Below, piece by piece: positions 31,701-38,396 of a stretch of DNA of 64,000 nt. Within the stretch, counting starts at the first letter, position 1, and every line of letters starts with the position of its first letter. The notes below the pieces were generated by a model. The model was not told the origin of the DNA, searched no databases, and was given only the letters and a program-made list of their open reading frames with translations. Source of the DNA: Symsagittifera roscoffensis (Eukaryota > Xenacoelomorpha > Acoela > Convolutidae); the NCBI RefSeq assembly GCF_963678635.1, contig NC_087065.1, forward strand, positions 52,829,858 through 52,893,857, given 5' to 3'. The position numbers and the translations under genes were made by a program.

Positions 31701-33727
31701 GATAAGAGCAAAGTTTTGAGCTTCCCGATTGCCGAATAACTGGTTAGGAAAAGTTTTTTCTTAATAAGTTAATGACAAACAAATAATTGTAGGCCGAACA
31801 AAGTGAGAAAATTTTGTGAGTCGTGTATGGAATTAATAAGACCATTTAGCTTGCCGCCTGAGTTCAATTTGGAACGAGTTTGTCGCTTGGAATAATTATA
31901 AATAGCCACCCTTAAAAGTGTTTTAGATAAACACAAGCTTTGTATTGCATCCAAAAGTGTTGTGAGTAAATCGAGACAGGCAGTGTCGAGATGTTAATAA
32001 ATTTCGAGATGCGATCTGGTATAAAACATAGGAAAAATTGCACAAAACACACATTTCAAAACGTTTTCACGCTAACACGCATTTTTTTCGTATTGCACAA
32101 AATTAGACAAAATTAGACGCAAATTCAGGTTTTTACTCTCAAAAAGCCTAACTGAAAGGACCCTTTTGGACAATTCTTACTTTGAGTTTTAACAGATTTT
32201 TTTTTACATCGAGCAACTGATTTACTTTCTCTGGAAGTCCTATTTTTAATTTGAAGCGCACACATTTTTCCGGGTCTAAAAATGCCCGTTTTCATCGTCT
32301 GAGCTAAGTTTTGCATCGTGGTGAACTCTTTCGCGAATCAGCGGAGTAAAAAGGTTTTTCTTGCAACACTAAACTTTCTCAGCGAGAAAGTTGAAAAAGT
32401 TAGTGTGACAATTTGATATAACTCAGCTGTTTATTATATTTTTACGCGTTTAAAAAACTTCAGAGAGCTTAATTCCAAACATTTTTTTGTTGGTTGATGT
32501 AAAAGCTTTAATGAAATTCAAAGTAAATATTATCCAAACTGGTCCTTAAAGCCTTAAGAGTAAAACCTAATTTTTCTCTGAATTTTGTCCACTAGTATAG
32601 TTTGTTTTGGCTGATTGTTCTCGGAAATATGGTGTACCAATATTTCAGAAATTGCACTAGTTATGCACTAGGTATGAAAACATACTAAAACTGTGTGTTT
32701 TATTGCGCGTTTCAAAAGTATGAAAGAGCAGTTTAGATTGACTCATTTCACTGCTATCGAAAGTCCGGGTAGCATAGAGATGGGCGTGATAAAAATTAAG
32801 TGATCGAGCGTCTGAGAGTAACATTCTTCTAACAGCTGGTCTGAATATACCACCCCGAGCATATATATTCTTTACTTTCTTTGAAAATTGCAATTATAAT
32901 ATTGTTTCCAAGTATTTTTACGTTCTAAGTACACTTGGGAGCACTTCATAGGACAGTGAGGTAGGAAATAAGCGCAGAAAAAAAATAGACTGCTTTTAAT
33001 TTCAGCCACTTGAATTCAACAAAATGTGATGATTTTTCAAGAAACATTTTAATTTTTATTTAACTCTCAATTTTCTGTCGGGCGTTGCGCCCGTTTGCAC
33101 TTAAATTGTCTACAAAAAATGTGTTGATACTAAACTTCCAGAAAAAAGTATCTTCAATTGGCCTAGCGCCAATAATCGCCAGGTGTTTTCAGAAAGAGCT
33201 CATGTCGCTAGATTGGTAAGCACGCCGATGCCATTTATACTTATGTGAAGCGAAATGTAAAGGGGAAGAATGTACCAATTTTTTATAGGGCGAAGCGTGT
33301 GTTGGGAGCGGGAGGCGAAGTGTGTGAATACTAAATAAAATCCATTGCCAATTTTCCAAGAGCTGCGATTCGATAAAAAAAATTATTGTTTTCTCAGTTC
33401 CTTTTTTCCTTCCCATTTTTGGGGGTGCGTTAGGGCTATGAATTGCAATGAATTGGACGAAAAGTTACCCACTTGGCGTCCACGCAAGTAAGAGTTTCCA
33501 GATGTTTCCAGAAAAAACACCTGCATTGGTTCCGAGTCTTTAGTTGTGAAATTGCGCAGTCTTATTGTTCGATTACATTCAGGTCTCAACAGATAACTGG
33601 TATATGCTTCTTCATCATTGCTTAATTGGACATTGAAAAAAATTGAAGACAAGTACAATAATCCACATGCAATAATGAACATTCCAAGCCATTTTTCTGA
33701 ATTTCTTTGAGTTCCAAAAACTTTCAT
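16532..33727 (-). CDS. Gb3-synthase-type glycosyltransferase (GT32), four exons
   Basis: The minus-strand model joins 33727-33473, 28706-28354, 19498-19254 and 16794-16532: 1116 bp, 371 residues plus stop. All three introns are GT/AG with matching phases (0, 2, 1). Residues ~12-33 are a signal-anchor helix (type II Golgi protein). VFFLETSG and RGRQVCSVESAA are the family's N-terminal motifs. The DXD box is YGGFYLDLD (D179, D181), which binds the divalent metal and UDP-sugar. FLNGNLHF, IGPEIYS and CSYIVHFF form the C-terminal Gb3-synthase domain, followed by the KYCP motif. Family members (A4GALT, A4GNT, insect alpha4GT) add alpha-1,4-linked galactose, GalNAc or GlcNAc to glycolipids or O-glycans; the substrate here cannot be told from sequence. 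Length is typical. Introns are 4766, 8855 and 2459 bp and almost wholly repeats. Family assignment is very sure; exon joins are sure from phase and motif continuity. Confidence 0.93.
16996..17419 (+). mobile_element. Non-autonomous hAT-type element (H1), glycosyltransferase intron 3
   Basis: It runs from CAGGGGCGGTTTTGG to CCCAGATCCCCACCTG; both ends match the TIR consensus CAGGGGCGGATCTAGG. The flanks AACACTAT and AACACAAC agree at six of eight bases, as expected of an old 8-bp hAT target duplication. The inside is non-coding, with CCCAAAGGGTCCCCC, a GGCGCC-rich hairpin and AGCGCGCGC, all shared with the copies at 23601, 27362 and 29265. Confidence 0.8.
17640..17725 (+). repeat. Possible tRNA-like repeat head
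   Basis: Weak A-box (TGTGTCCAAGGTCATG) and B-box-like (GAGTTTCGATTCT) elements ~60 bp apart. It does not fold into a tRNA. Recorded because four other tRNA-like heads occur in the window; low certainty. Confidence 0.25.
17935..18125. repeat. Degenerate AATCTGTA/TATATAATC minisatellite
   Basis: Imperfect short repeats of the words TATATAATC, AATCTGTA and AAATTTGTA run through ~190 bp. Units are 18-24 bp and poorly conserved. Located in glycosyltransferase intron 3. Confidence 0.5.
18340..18391. repeat. Short hairpin with 13-bp perfect outer stem
   Basis: AATCTTACATTAA pairs with TTAATGTAAGATT. Inside it CC-AAAGTTT pairs with AAACTT-GG, leaving a very small loop. Intronic in the glycosyltransferase gene; could be a mini-foldback or a small-RNA precursor. 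Confidence 0.55.
18445..18885 (-). repeat. Repeat family B copy, minus strand
   Basis: It runs (on plus) from AAACAGACAGTTGGAAAAGAGTCAATGAACGCAAG to the ACTACGTTCG end. The core CTTGATCACGTTTTTCGTG is conserved, as is TTCGATAGTGGAG. Lies in intron 3, antisense to the array in the CHFR gene. Confidence 0.8.
19254..19498 (-). CDS. Glycosyltransferase exon 3
   Basis: The acceptor has a strong pyrimidine tract (TTTTCCTTGTACAG); donor is ACAG|GTAAAT. The first base completes the Lys split from exon 2 and the last base (G) starts the Gly finished by exon 4. It encodes residues 204-284, with QFLNGNLHFNSGHELL and HMIGPEIYSLVAKK, the conserved NG...H and GPEL-like motifs of the Gb3-synthase domain. 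Confidence 0.92.
19918..20115 (+). pseudogene. Coiled-coil ORF fragment, LINE ORF1-like, frameshifted
   Basis: The plus strand encodes MDSLEDKNIQELIERLETSS and, after a one-base slip in a poly-A run near 20028, MNSLSNKVDKLEQRLSNQAR. Heptad-like Leu/Glu/Lys spacing and the KVDKLEQRLSNQ motif resemble ORF1 coiled coils of non-LTR retrotransposons. With the decayed RT at 21370 it probably belongs to one old LINE copy interrupted by the element at 20447. Intronic and antisense to the glycosyltransferase. Confidence 0.5.
20447..20998. mobile_element. ATCGAT-rich TIR element with internal tandem repeat
   Basis: The ends are inverted repeats of ~36 bp differing at one or two positions (CCCGCACYGAAGTTTCATGG then ATAATAATCGATTATA). 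Inside, a 140-bp unit is repeated twice (AAATGTTGTC recurs at 20501 and 20641), and the sequence is packed with the palindromes ATAATCGATTAT and TAATGGATTA. No coding capacity. No confident target duplication: the flanks GGATG and TATG are only suggestive. Confidence 0.8.
21370..22735 (+). pseudogene. Decayed LINE reverse transcriptase
   Basis: Across several frames the plus strand preserves the non-LTR RT motif order: KVISFHKSG-like, RPLSLIPNIAK (near 21590), QFGFRK-like (21690), FVDLKKPFGTID (21795; family FVDLKKAFDTVDH), LSDR-QF (21895), and TPGVP...ILGP (21950). Stops and frameshifts are numerous. The following ~600 bp ends like a Jockey/CR1-type 3' region, with CCTGAGTGGTTTGTGATTTT then short repeats. 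No functional product is possible. It lies antisense inside glycosyltransferase intron 2. Confidence 0.75.
22882..23123. repeat. Inverted repeat with circularly permuted arms
   Basis: Arm 22908-22996 reappears inverted at 23035-23123 (shared words: CTGAGCCCTCATATAAATTT, GCTACAAAATAATAATTGAC). The block AGAAGCTGACTAAAAATTC sits at the outer side of the left arm (22882) but at the inner side of the right arm (23012-23040). The arms are nearly identical, so the event is recent. Confidence 0.8.
23601..23979 (-). mobile_element. hAT-type element H2, inverted orientation
   Basis: The ends TAGGGGCGTGTCTAGG and CTAAATCTAACCCTG are drifted versions of the H-family TIR. The inside matches the other copies in reverse (GGCGCGCGCTT, ATTGGCGCTGAAGGCGCC). 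The flanking 8-mers GCACCACT and GCGCCAAC agree at five positions. Non-coding, in intron 2. Confidence 0.65.
24089..24219. repeat. Foldback, ~45-bp arms
   Basis: GTGGTTTCATTTGCTTTAGA...GGAGAAAC on the left is matched by an inverted GTGGTCTCATTTTGTTTGGA...GGAGAAAC on the right, around a T-rich then A-rich centre. Arms are ~85% identical by eye. Confidence 0.7.
24326..26270. repeat. 775-bp tandem repeat (family C), two full copies plus a divergent third
   Basis: GAGAGGATTCAATC recurs at 24331, 25106 and 25881, an exact 775-bp period. Copies 1 and 2 are nearly identical; differences are a handful of bases, e.g. CGTAGT/CACAGT. The third starts alike but diverges after ~25990 and lacks the central ~400 bp, joining TTCCCTCTATA directly to TATCAATATTTAGTGGACCC. 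A further divergent piece lies at 33826-34070, upstream of glycosyltransferase exon 1. The unit is non-coding. Confidence 0.88.
24658..25008. mobile_element. Candidate mariner-like MITE inside family C unit (copy 1)
   Basis: CAACAGCGCCGAA at the left and its inverse TTCGGCACTGTTG at the right are each flanked by TA, the Tc1/mariner target duplication. Further CCGGCACTGTT words sit inside the right end. The same ~351-bp block recurs at 25433-25783 in the second tandem copy and is absent from the divergent third copy, so it inserted before the duplication. Exact limits are uncertain: the missing block in copy 3 is slightly larger. Confidence 0.55.
27362..27670 (-). mobile_element. hAT-type element H3 with 8-bp target duplication
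   Basis: The ends are CAGTGACGTGCACAG and its counterpart GCACGCTACTG (TIR CAGTRACGTGC type), flanked by GGCATGCG and GACATGCG, seven of eight identical. The interior matches the H family in reverse (AACGCGCGCTTCCCCCT). Shorter than the others (309 bp). Intron 2 of the glycosyltransferase. Confidence 0.8.
27711..28203. mobile_element. Foldback element with ~200-bp inverted arms
   Basis: The left arm starts CAGTGCTGATTTAGATTCTC and the right arm ends with the inverse of CACTGTGCTAATTTAAACTA. Arms share CCGGACAAAA, TTAAGATTAGACAAAA, GTGAAGAG and ATATGGTGCAATTTTTT. A second inner inverted pair, ACGCTGAGACTACTTGGTTA and TAACCAAGTAGTTTCAGCGT, surrounds an ATATAT-rich centre. The element stops ~150 bp from exon 2 of the glycosyltransferase. 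Confidence 0.82.
28354..28706 (-). CDS. Glycosyltransferase exon 2 (DXD catalytic core)
   Basis: Acceptor AAATCAG then GTGTGT; the donor GTAAGT after CCGAA is the strongest in the window. It encodes residues 86-202: VCSVESAA, HYSDIARLALLYKYGGFYLD and the DLD metal/nucleotide-sugar site (D179, D181), then VTLEYAKP. It starts in phase 0 and ends with two bases of a Lys codon. The joined sequence RGRQ-VCSVESAA restores the family's RQ(A/V)C(A/S)VESAA motif exactly, supporting the exon 1-2 junction. Confidence 0.95.
28707..29185. other. Start of glycosyltransferase intron 1 region, nothing recognised
   Basis: There is no repeat copy or coding block I can support. A minus-strand frame of 74 codons (28881-29105) uses a good ATG but has no family resemblance, no splice sites in phase, and falls inside the intron. 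Confidence 0.5.
29186..30059 (+). mobile_element. Older hAT-type element H4 (outer, interrupted)
   Basis: It starts CAGTAGCGGATTGAGG and ends CCTAGATCCGCGGCTG. The flanks CCTAAAAT and CTCAAAAT match at six of eight bases, an old 8-bp duplication. The body is split at 29264/29694 by H5, and after removing H5 plus one GAGTCGAC it reads as a continuous H-family unit (GAGTCGACCCCCTGCCGACC). Long G runs occur near its left end. Confidence 0.8.
29265..29685 (+). mobile_element. hAT-type element H5, nested, perfect 8-bp TSD
   Basis: Starts CAGGGGCGGATTTAGG, ends CCTAGATCCGCCCCTG (16-bp TIR, one mismatch), and is flanked on both sides by GAGTCGAC. The perfect 8-bp duplication and CAGGG terminus are diagnostic of hAT transposition. 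The interior is non-coding and parallel to the host H4 copy, so a younger member jumped into an older one of its own family. Confidence 0.93.
30285..30600 (+). repeat. Repeat family A copy A5 (partial)
   Basis: Middle part of family A only: TTGTTGTCCCGATCTCGA, CACCTGTGAC, AACGCGCGATATATTTCGTT, ACGTAAGCGGAGATTTAATC and GGGGGATGAATTTC. Both termini have been lost. Intron 1 of the glycosyltransferase. Confidence 0.8.
30945..31675 (-). repeat. Repeat family B: one fragment and two copies, minus strand
   Basis: A truncated piece (30945-31050) is followed by a near-complete unit 31070-31445 (AAGAGTAATGAACGCAAG to CTTCACTACGTTCCTTACTCTT) and a shortened unit 31450-31673 ending ATTCACTACGATCATGACTC. 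Adjacent same-direction copies mirror the array in the CHFR intron. Confidence 0.78.
31975..32115 (-). repeat. Repeat family E fragment
   Basis: Shares GTGTCGAGATG...AAATTTCGAGATGC...CTGGTATAAAACA and CACACATTTCAAAACGTTTT with 38120-38290 (minus), and in inverse with 34690-34830 and 37780-37930. A non-coding family whose copies also carry GCACTAGT words. Confidence 0.6.
32120..33472. other. Remainder of glycosyltransferase intron 1 near exon 1
   Basis: No element recognised. A local run of GGGCGAAGCGTGTGT and GAGGCGAAGTGTGTG near 33290-33330 is an imperfect short tandem repeat (AGGCGAAGYGTGTG). No coding block with usable splice sites was seen. Confidence 0.45.
33473..33727 (-). CDS. Glycosyltransferase exon 1 (signal anchor)
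   Basis: The ATG at 33727 has a good context (AACAATG). 85 codons end at CAA|GTGGGT. Residues 1-11 are a basic cytosolic tail, ~12-33 a hydrophobic anchor (WLGMFIIACGLLYLSSIFF), then a luminal stem with two N-glycosylation sequons (NRT at 52, NFT at 59) and the family's VFFLETSG motif (70-77). This is typical type II Golgi topology. The ATG is the first in frame after an upstream stop. Confidence 0.93.
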
Positions 33728-33769
33728 TGTTCAAATTTCACCGGTGTCCCAACAAACTAAACAATTGAA

Positions 33770-33782
33770 AGTGGTTTATAAA
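33770..33782 (-). promoter_or_regulatory. Possible TATA box of the glycosyltransferase gene
   Basis: On the minus strand CGTTTATAAACC lies ~45-55 bases upstream of the start codon, a plausible distance for a short 5' UTR. In such AT-rich DNA a chance match is quite possible. Confidence 0.25.
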
Positions 33783-33825
33783 CGTTGGGAGCTGTCAGTT
33801 TCGAATGTTGACTAATTTTTATTTT

Positions 33826-34070
33826 ACTGGTGGTGCTACGCAAACAAGAAGGCATTAAAACGCAACTTATATCTTCATCGTTTTAAATCAGTTCAATTGG
33901 AAAATGCCGATTCTTCGTTGAAGTAAAGACTTGTGGACTGCAAAAACTGTTTTAAACTTTTTGTGAAAAATGCTCGTTTATTGTAAAGAATTTGCGTTTG
34001 TCAATTTGCGTTTCTATTTTCTTTTTTTGGTAATAATTGTCTTTGAAAAATTAAAGTAGCAATTAAGTGC
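33826..34070 (+). repeat. Family C fragment upstream of the glycosyltransferase
   Basis: Matches the 775-bp repeat at 24326: GGTGGTGCTACG, AAGGCATTAAAA, TTATATCTTCATCG, AAAGACTTGTGGACTGC. It lacks the central MITE-like block, like the divergent third copy at 25990. Confidence 0.75.
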
Positions 34071-34479
34071 GGTTCTTTTGCCCGAAGCTATCTTCAATTA
34101 TGTACTAAACTAACTGTTGAAGAGTATTTTTTTTTGCTCTTTCTGAGGGAAATATGCCAGAAAATTGTGAAAGAACCCAGAAAATTGTAAAAGAGCCCGG
34201 AAACGTGCGCGAAACTATGCAAATGATTTCTTTTTTCATTCATGCGTTCTAATATTTCATTTTTCATTCATGCCTTGTCGTGAAAGAACATGTATGAAAG
34301 AGCAAAAACATACTCTTCTTAGCTTGTAACAAACCTTTTTTGACCGATTAAGATGCTCACGCTCACCAATTTTGGCAAAAAAAATGACATTAATCAATGG
34401 TAATGCCAAATAGTTAGCAATATTGGTGACTGCCAACAGTTTAAGTGATTAAAGAATTGTGCTTTTACACTTGTGGACA

Positions 34480-34880
34480 AAACACACGCGTGTTCAGTAT
34501 GTTTCCGTGCCATATTTAAAAAACTAGTGCATTTCCATTTGAAACACTAGTTCAATATTTAAACATTGCACTTGTAGCAAGCTAGTGTTTCAAAAATTCA
34601 AAAATTGCGATAGATTTCCAAATATGAATTTGAAACACAAGTGCAACAAACTTCTTAGAACAATCAACCAAAAACAATTGGAAGAATGTGAGCAGTGTGT
34701 TCAATTTTTTCACATGTGTTTCATACCAGATGAGCAACAGCTTGCATTGCATCTCGAACTTTTTTCACATCTCGACATTGCGTGTCTCGATTTATTCACA
34801 AACGGTCTGCAATATTTAGTTGTTGCTTATCTGCTACAGATTAAACTTAAATTTACGCTTTCAATCTCTAAAGTACTTTT
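34480..34880 (+). repeat. Repeat family E copy
   Basis: Contains repeated words AACACTAGTT/GCACTTGTAGC, then CATACCAGATGAGCAACAGC, ATTGCATCTCGAA and CGACATTGCGTGTCTCGATT. Related sequence occurs at 37780-38040 (plus) and 38070-38290 (minus). The 99-codon open frame across it is not conserved in the other copies. Confidence 0.65.
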
Positions 34881-35199
34881 TTAAGAATAATTTTTGACAA
34901 TAGTTACTTCGAATTTTAGCAAAATTTAGAGATTGACCGACTGCAAATGATTTGAACTACCTTTTCTGAAAGTCTCTATTTTTGATTTGAAGCACTTATC
35001 AGTTTATTATGGGTCTGAAAATACCAATTTTTCATGTTTTCTATCAAATTATCTCTAGAAGAGATTTTTTATTCGAAGAATTGGAATAGAACTTGTTGAT
35101 CTTGTATGTAAAAAATTTTAAGCAAACAAACTGCAGTATTCCAAGTGTTGTTTCCTCAACGTTTTTGTTTTTTAGACTTTGACGCCGTTGAAAAAAGTT

Positions 35200-35815
35200 A
35201 AACCTAGCCAACAGACAGTTGGAAAAGAGAAAAAAGTGAACGCAAGGAAACTAAGAAAACCGACATATTTTTTCAAAATTTGAAACTCGAATAAAAATTT
35301 GGCCTTAAAAGTCTTTGAATTGTTGTGAAAATGAATATGAGTCAAAAAGCGTAATTTCAAGAATCATTTTAAAAATATGTATTTAAAATTCAAAAACATT
35401 TCCGTTCGCTCTTAGAAAACTATCTGAGTTACCATCAAAGCATGTCTAAAACTTTGATTTCAAGCAGTAACCCGTTAGTCCAGGTCTGAAAAAGCCAATT
35501 TTCGACATCTGTAATAATATAATTCAATGGCGTAAGATTATGAGTCACAAGAAAGCTTAGGACACTTGTCACAATGAAAAACTAATTTTTTGTTCAAGTT
35601 GCTTCAGATTGCATGATGGATTTTTTATAATCAGCTTGCTTAATCGAAAAACTGTTAAATCCCACAGAAAAAATATTACAGAGCGTGAAAACTGGCTTCA
35701 ATTTGATATTTATTGACAACGATTTTGGCAACAAAATTTGGCAACAAGCGTAAACAAAATTTAAGACTTTTTACGGAAAATAACAAAAAAAAATAACTTC
35801 GTTCATTACTCTTAA
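35200..35815 (-). repeat. Family B fragments
   Basis: 35200-35325 keeps the outer end (TAGCCAACAGACAGTTGGAAAAGAG, with inserted bases before GTGAACGCAAGG); 35740-35815 keeps the opposite end (AATTTAAGACTTTTT, TTCGTTCATTACTCTT). The ~415 bp between is unrelated or too diverged. Confidence 0.6.
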
Positions 35816-36295
35816 AAGTGGTGAAAACGGGCTTTTTCAGTTTCAGAAAAAACTTATAAGTCTGCAAATTAAAAGTTTAGGTGAGTTCATTTTCGAGATT
35901 GACCCAAAAAGAAGTTGCAAATTTTTGCGATTATCTACTAGTGGTCAAAGTTAAACGCCAAGTTTTGATGTTTCTGACGCACAAAAAGCCTAATTTCAAA
36001 GATCATTTCATAAATATTTTTGTTTGAAATTCAAAAACTTTTCCGATCGCTCTGAGAAAATGATCTGAGTGACCCTCAATGAAAGTGACCATCTAAAAAA
36101 TAATTAATATACATTATTACAACAATGGTCAATTTCTGATTTGAAAAAAAAGGTTTCAGCAAAAAAAGGTTCTGTTCAAAAGGTTTCAGCAAAGGCAGTA
36201 AAATATCTTTTTTTGCTATTCTTAATGTCACATGTGGCGAAGAAAATTTAGCAAATAGGGTATGTTTTTAGAGTTTTGAGAATGCTCGAAGAAGC

Positions 36296-36345
36296 AATTT
36301 AGTCGAAATGAAAGTAGTCGAAATGAAAGCAGTCGATATGAATGA
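36296..36345 (+). repeat. Short tandem AGTCGAAATGAA repeat
   Basis: Three to four imperfect 15-bp units, e.g. TTTAGTCGAAATGAAAG, TAGTCGAAATGAAAG, CAGTCGATATGAATG. Similar wording to the repeat at the right end of the window. Confidence 0.6.
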
Positions 36346-36852
36346 AAAACATTCAAACGTCCCGCCAAATGAGCCAAGTGATACGGATTGCGTGCTTGGC
36401 CGTGAGAGACATATATATTGTTTAAAAGAGTAATAGGCGTCTAGAATAGTGGACAAAAAACTCAGGTTCAGATTTTCATCCCCTAATATGCAATTTTTCA
36501 GAGTTCATCACTTGCTTCGAATTCACAAAACAAATTTTGCATAGACCAAGAGAAAATTATTGCGAATATCATCTGCGAATTTGTTAATGTTTGTTTTGAA
36601 AAACTTACCTGTTTGGTTGGATCTGAATATTCCAAACATCTTCATCTGACTTATGATTTTTTGAAATATTTTTTTATTGCTCTACAAAACGAAATTGTTT
36701 ATGCCATGTGTACCACTTTCAGCGAGAAACGTTTGCTAAACGCGACTGTTTCCAAATTTTTCACGCCGTTTAAAAAAGGTTTGGCAAAGTTGAGAAAATT
36801 GGCCATTTATTGAGACCCGAATTTAACTCGTAAACATTTGAAACCAAAATTT

Positions 36853-37384
36853 AACAAGACTGCTCGTATCAGGGCGAAGCCTTGAATGTTCCGACTGCCT
36901 TTCAAGGTTTTTGGACCAGTAATAACATTAAAAAATTCAATGAAATAGAACAAAATGAAAATTTTTTTCTGAATTTTGAAATTTTTTTATAAAAATCATC
37001 CCCCCACACGCCAAATTAAGCACAAAAGGATAGATTTCGCTCCTTGTAACAAACCAATTATGGCAAATAGGCTTCGTTCAACCAACTTGGAATGATTTCT
37101 AAGACGGATTAAAACTCCGCTTATGCGTTAATAGCGCGAATTATATCGCGCGTTAATTGTCCCAAATTGGTCAAAATGGCAATCTCTAAACCCTCATAAC
37201 ATTACAAAAAATGATCACACGTGAAATATCTTTTCAAATTTAAGCTCAAGACAACAAAACCTTTTGAATGATATAAAAAATTCCGTCAAAAATGGCTAGT
37301 TAAAAAGTCGAAATTTGTCTGAAGAAAAAAACACCCACCCCGAGCACAAATATTCCGTTACTTTCGTATCGAAAGTCGGAACAA
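36853..37384 (-). repeat. Repeat family A copy A6, minus strand
   Basis: A complete unit in reverse: AACAAGACTGCTCGTATCAG to TACTTTCGTATCGAAAGTCG and GAACAA. Both terminal hairpins are intact and the internal GCGCGATATA-type block is conserved. One of the best full-length copies. Confidence 0.92.
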
Positions 37385-37779
37385 TAAATCCAGAGATGGT
37401 TACTCTGATCATTTACTATCGGTCCATGTAAAATTTCTGATTAACTCTGAAATAAATCACGACAAAAAGATATCCTTCAAACAAACATATTTTAAAAAAT
37501 TTCAGAGACTAAAAAACTAAATTTGCGCTTATATTTGTCCAATAGTGTATGATGGCCTGGCCATTATCAAAATTGCAATGCAATCACAATCTGGGAAAAG
37601 AAAAATGCTAAATTGTATCAATTTGAAAACAAACTTATGCGATCAATATGTTTTTGTGCTGTGTTGAAAAATAAATAAATAGTATGCATTATGTTTTTGA
37701 GCTTCATTTAATCAACCAAACAAATGCAAAAGAAAAAAATAACTACGCTTGAAACGTTTTTTTTAGTTTTGTTTTGTTC

Positions 37780-38372
37780 TTACCAGATAAACAACAGCTC
37801 GAATTTTGAATAGTTCGAATTTTCAACAACTCGATATGTAACAGTTCGACTTTTGTTCGCATTTGACACTGCGTGTCTCGACTTATGTCAAAAAACTTCT
37901 CGATGCAGTTTTAGCTGTTGTTAATTTGTAACTTGTTTGATTATTCAAGGAAAAATTTTGCACTATTGTTTCCCATTTTGCACTAGTGTCTCAAATATTG
38001 CACTGTTTTCAAATATTGCACTATTTTTTCATAAATCGCACGGAAACATGATTCGAAAAGCAGATAAAGTTCACAGAAATGAGTTTTGTAGTAGATGAAA
38101 AACAGCTATATATTGCAGTAAAAACTTTTGTGAATAAACGCAGTGTCACGATAAGATGTGATCAAATTTCGAGATGCAATATCAGCTGTTGCATATCTGG
38201 TACAAAACACGTTTAAAAAACTAAACAAAACACACATTTGAACAAGTTTTTACGCTAATACGCAATTTTTTTTCGTATTCGTATTGTTTGATTATTCTAG
38301 GAAAAATATTGCTTTAGTATATCAAATATTGCACTTGTAAATTAAATATTGCACTAGTTTCCAAATAAAGCG
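37780..38372. repeat. Family E pair, inverted, with GCACTAGT tandem words
   Basis: The plus-oriented piece (37780-37970) and minus-oriented piece (38070-38290) share CATTTGACACTGCGTGTCTC / GCAGTGTCACGATAAG blocks. Between and after them AAATATTGCACTAGT-type words repeat at ~16-20-bp spacing (37965-38042 and 38305-38372). Confidence 0.6.
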
Positions 38373-38396
38373 TGGAGTTAGATTGAACAATTGTTT

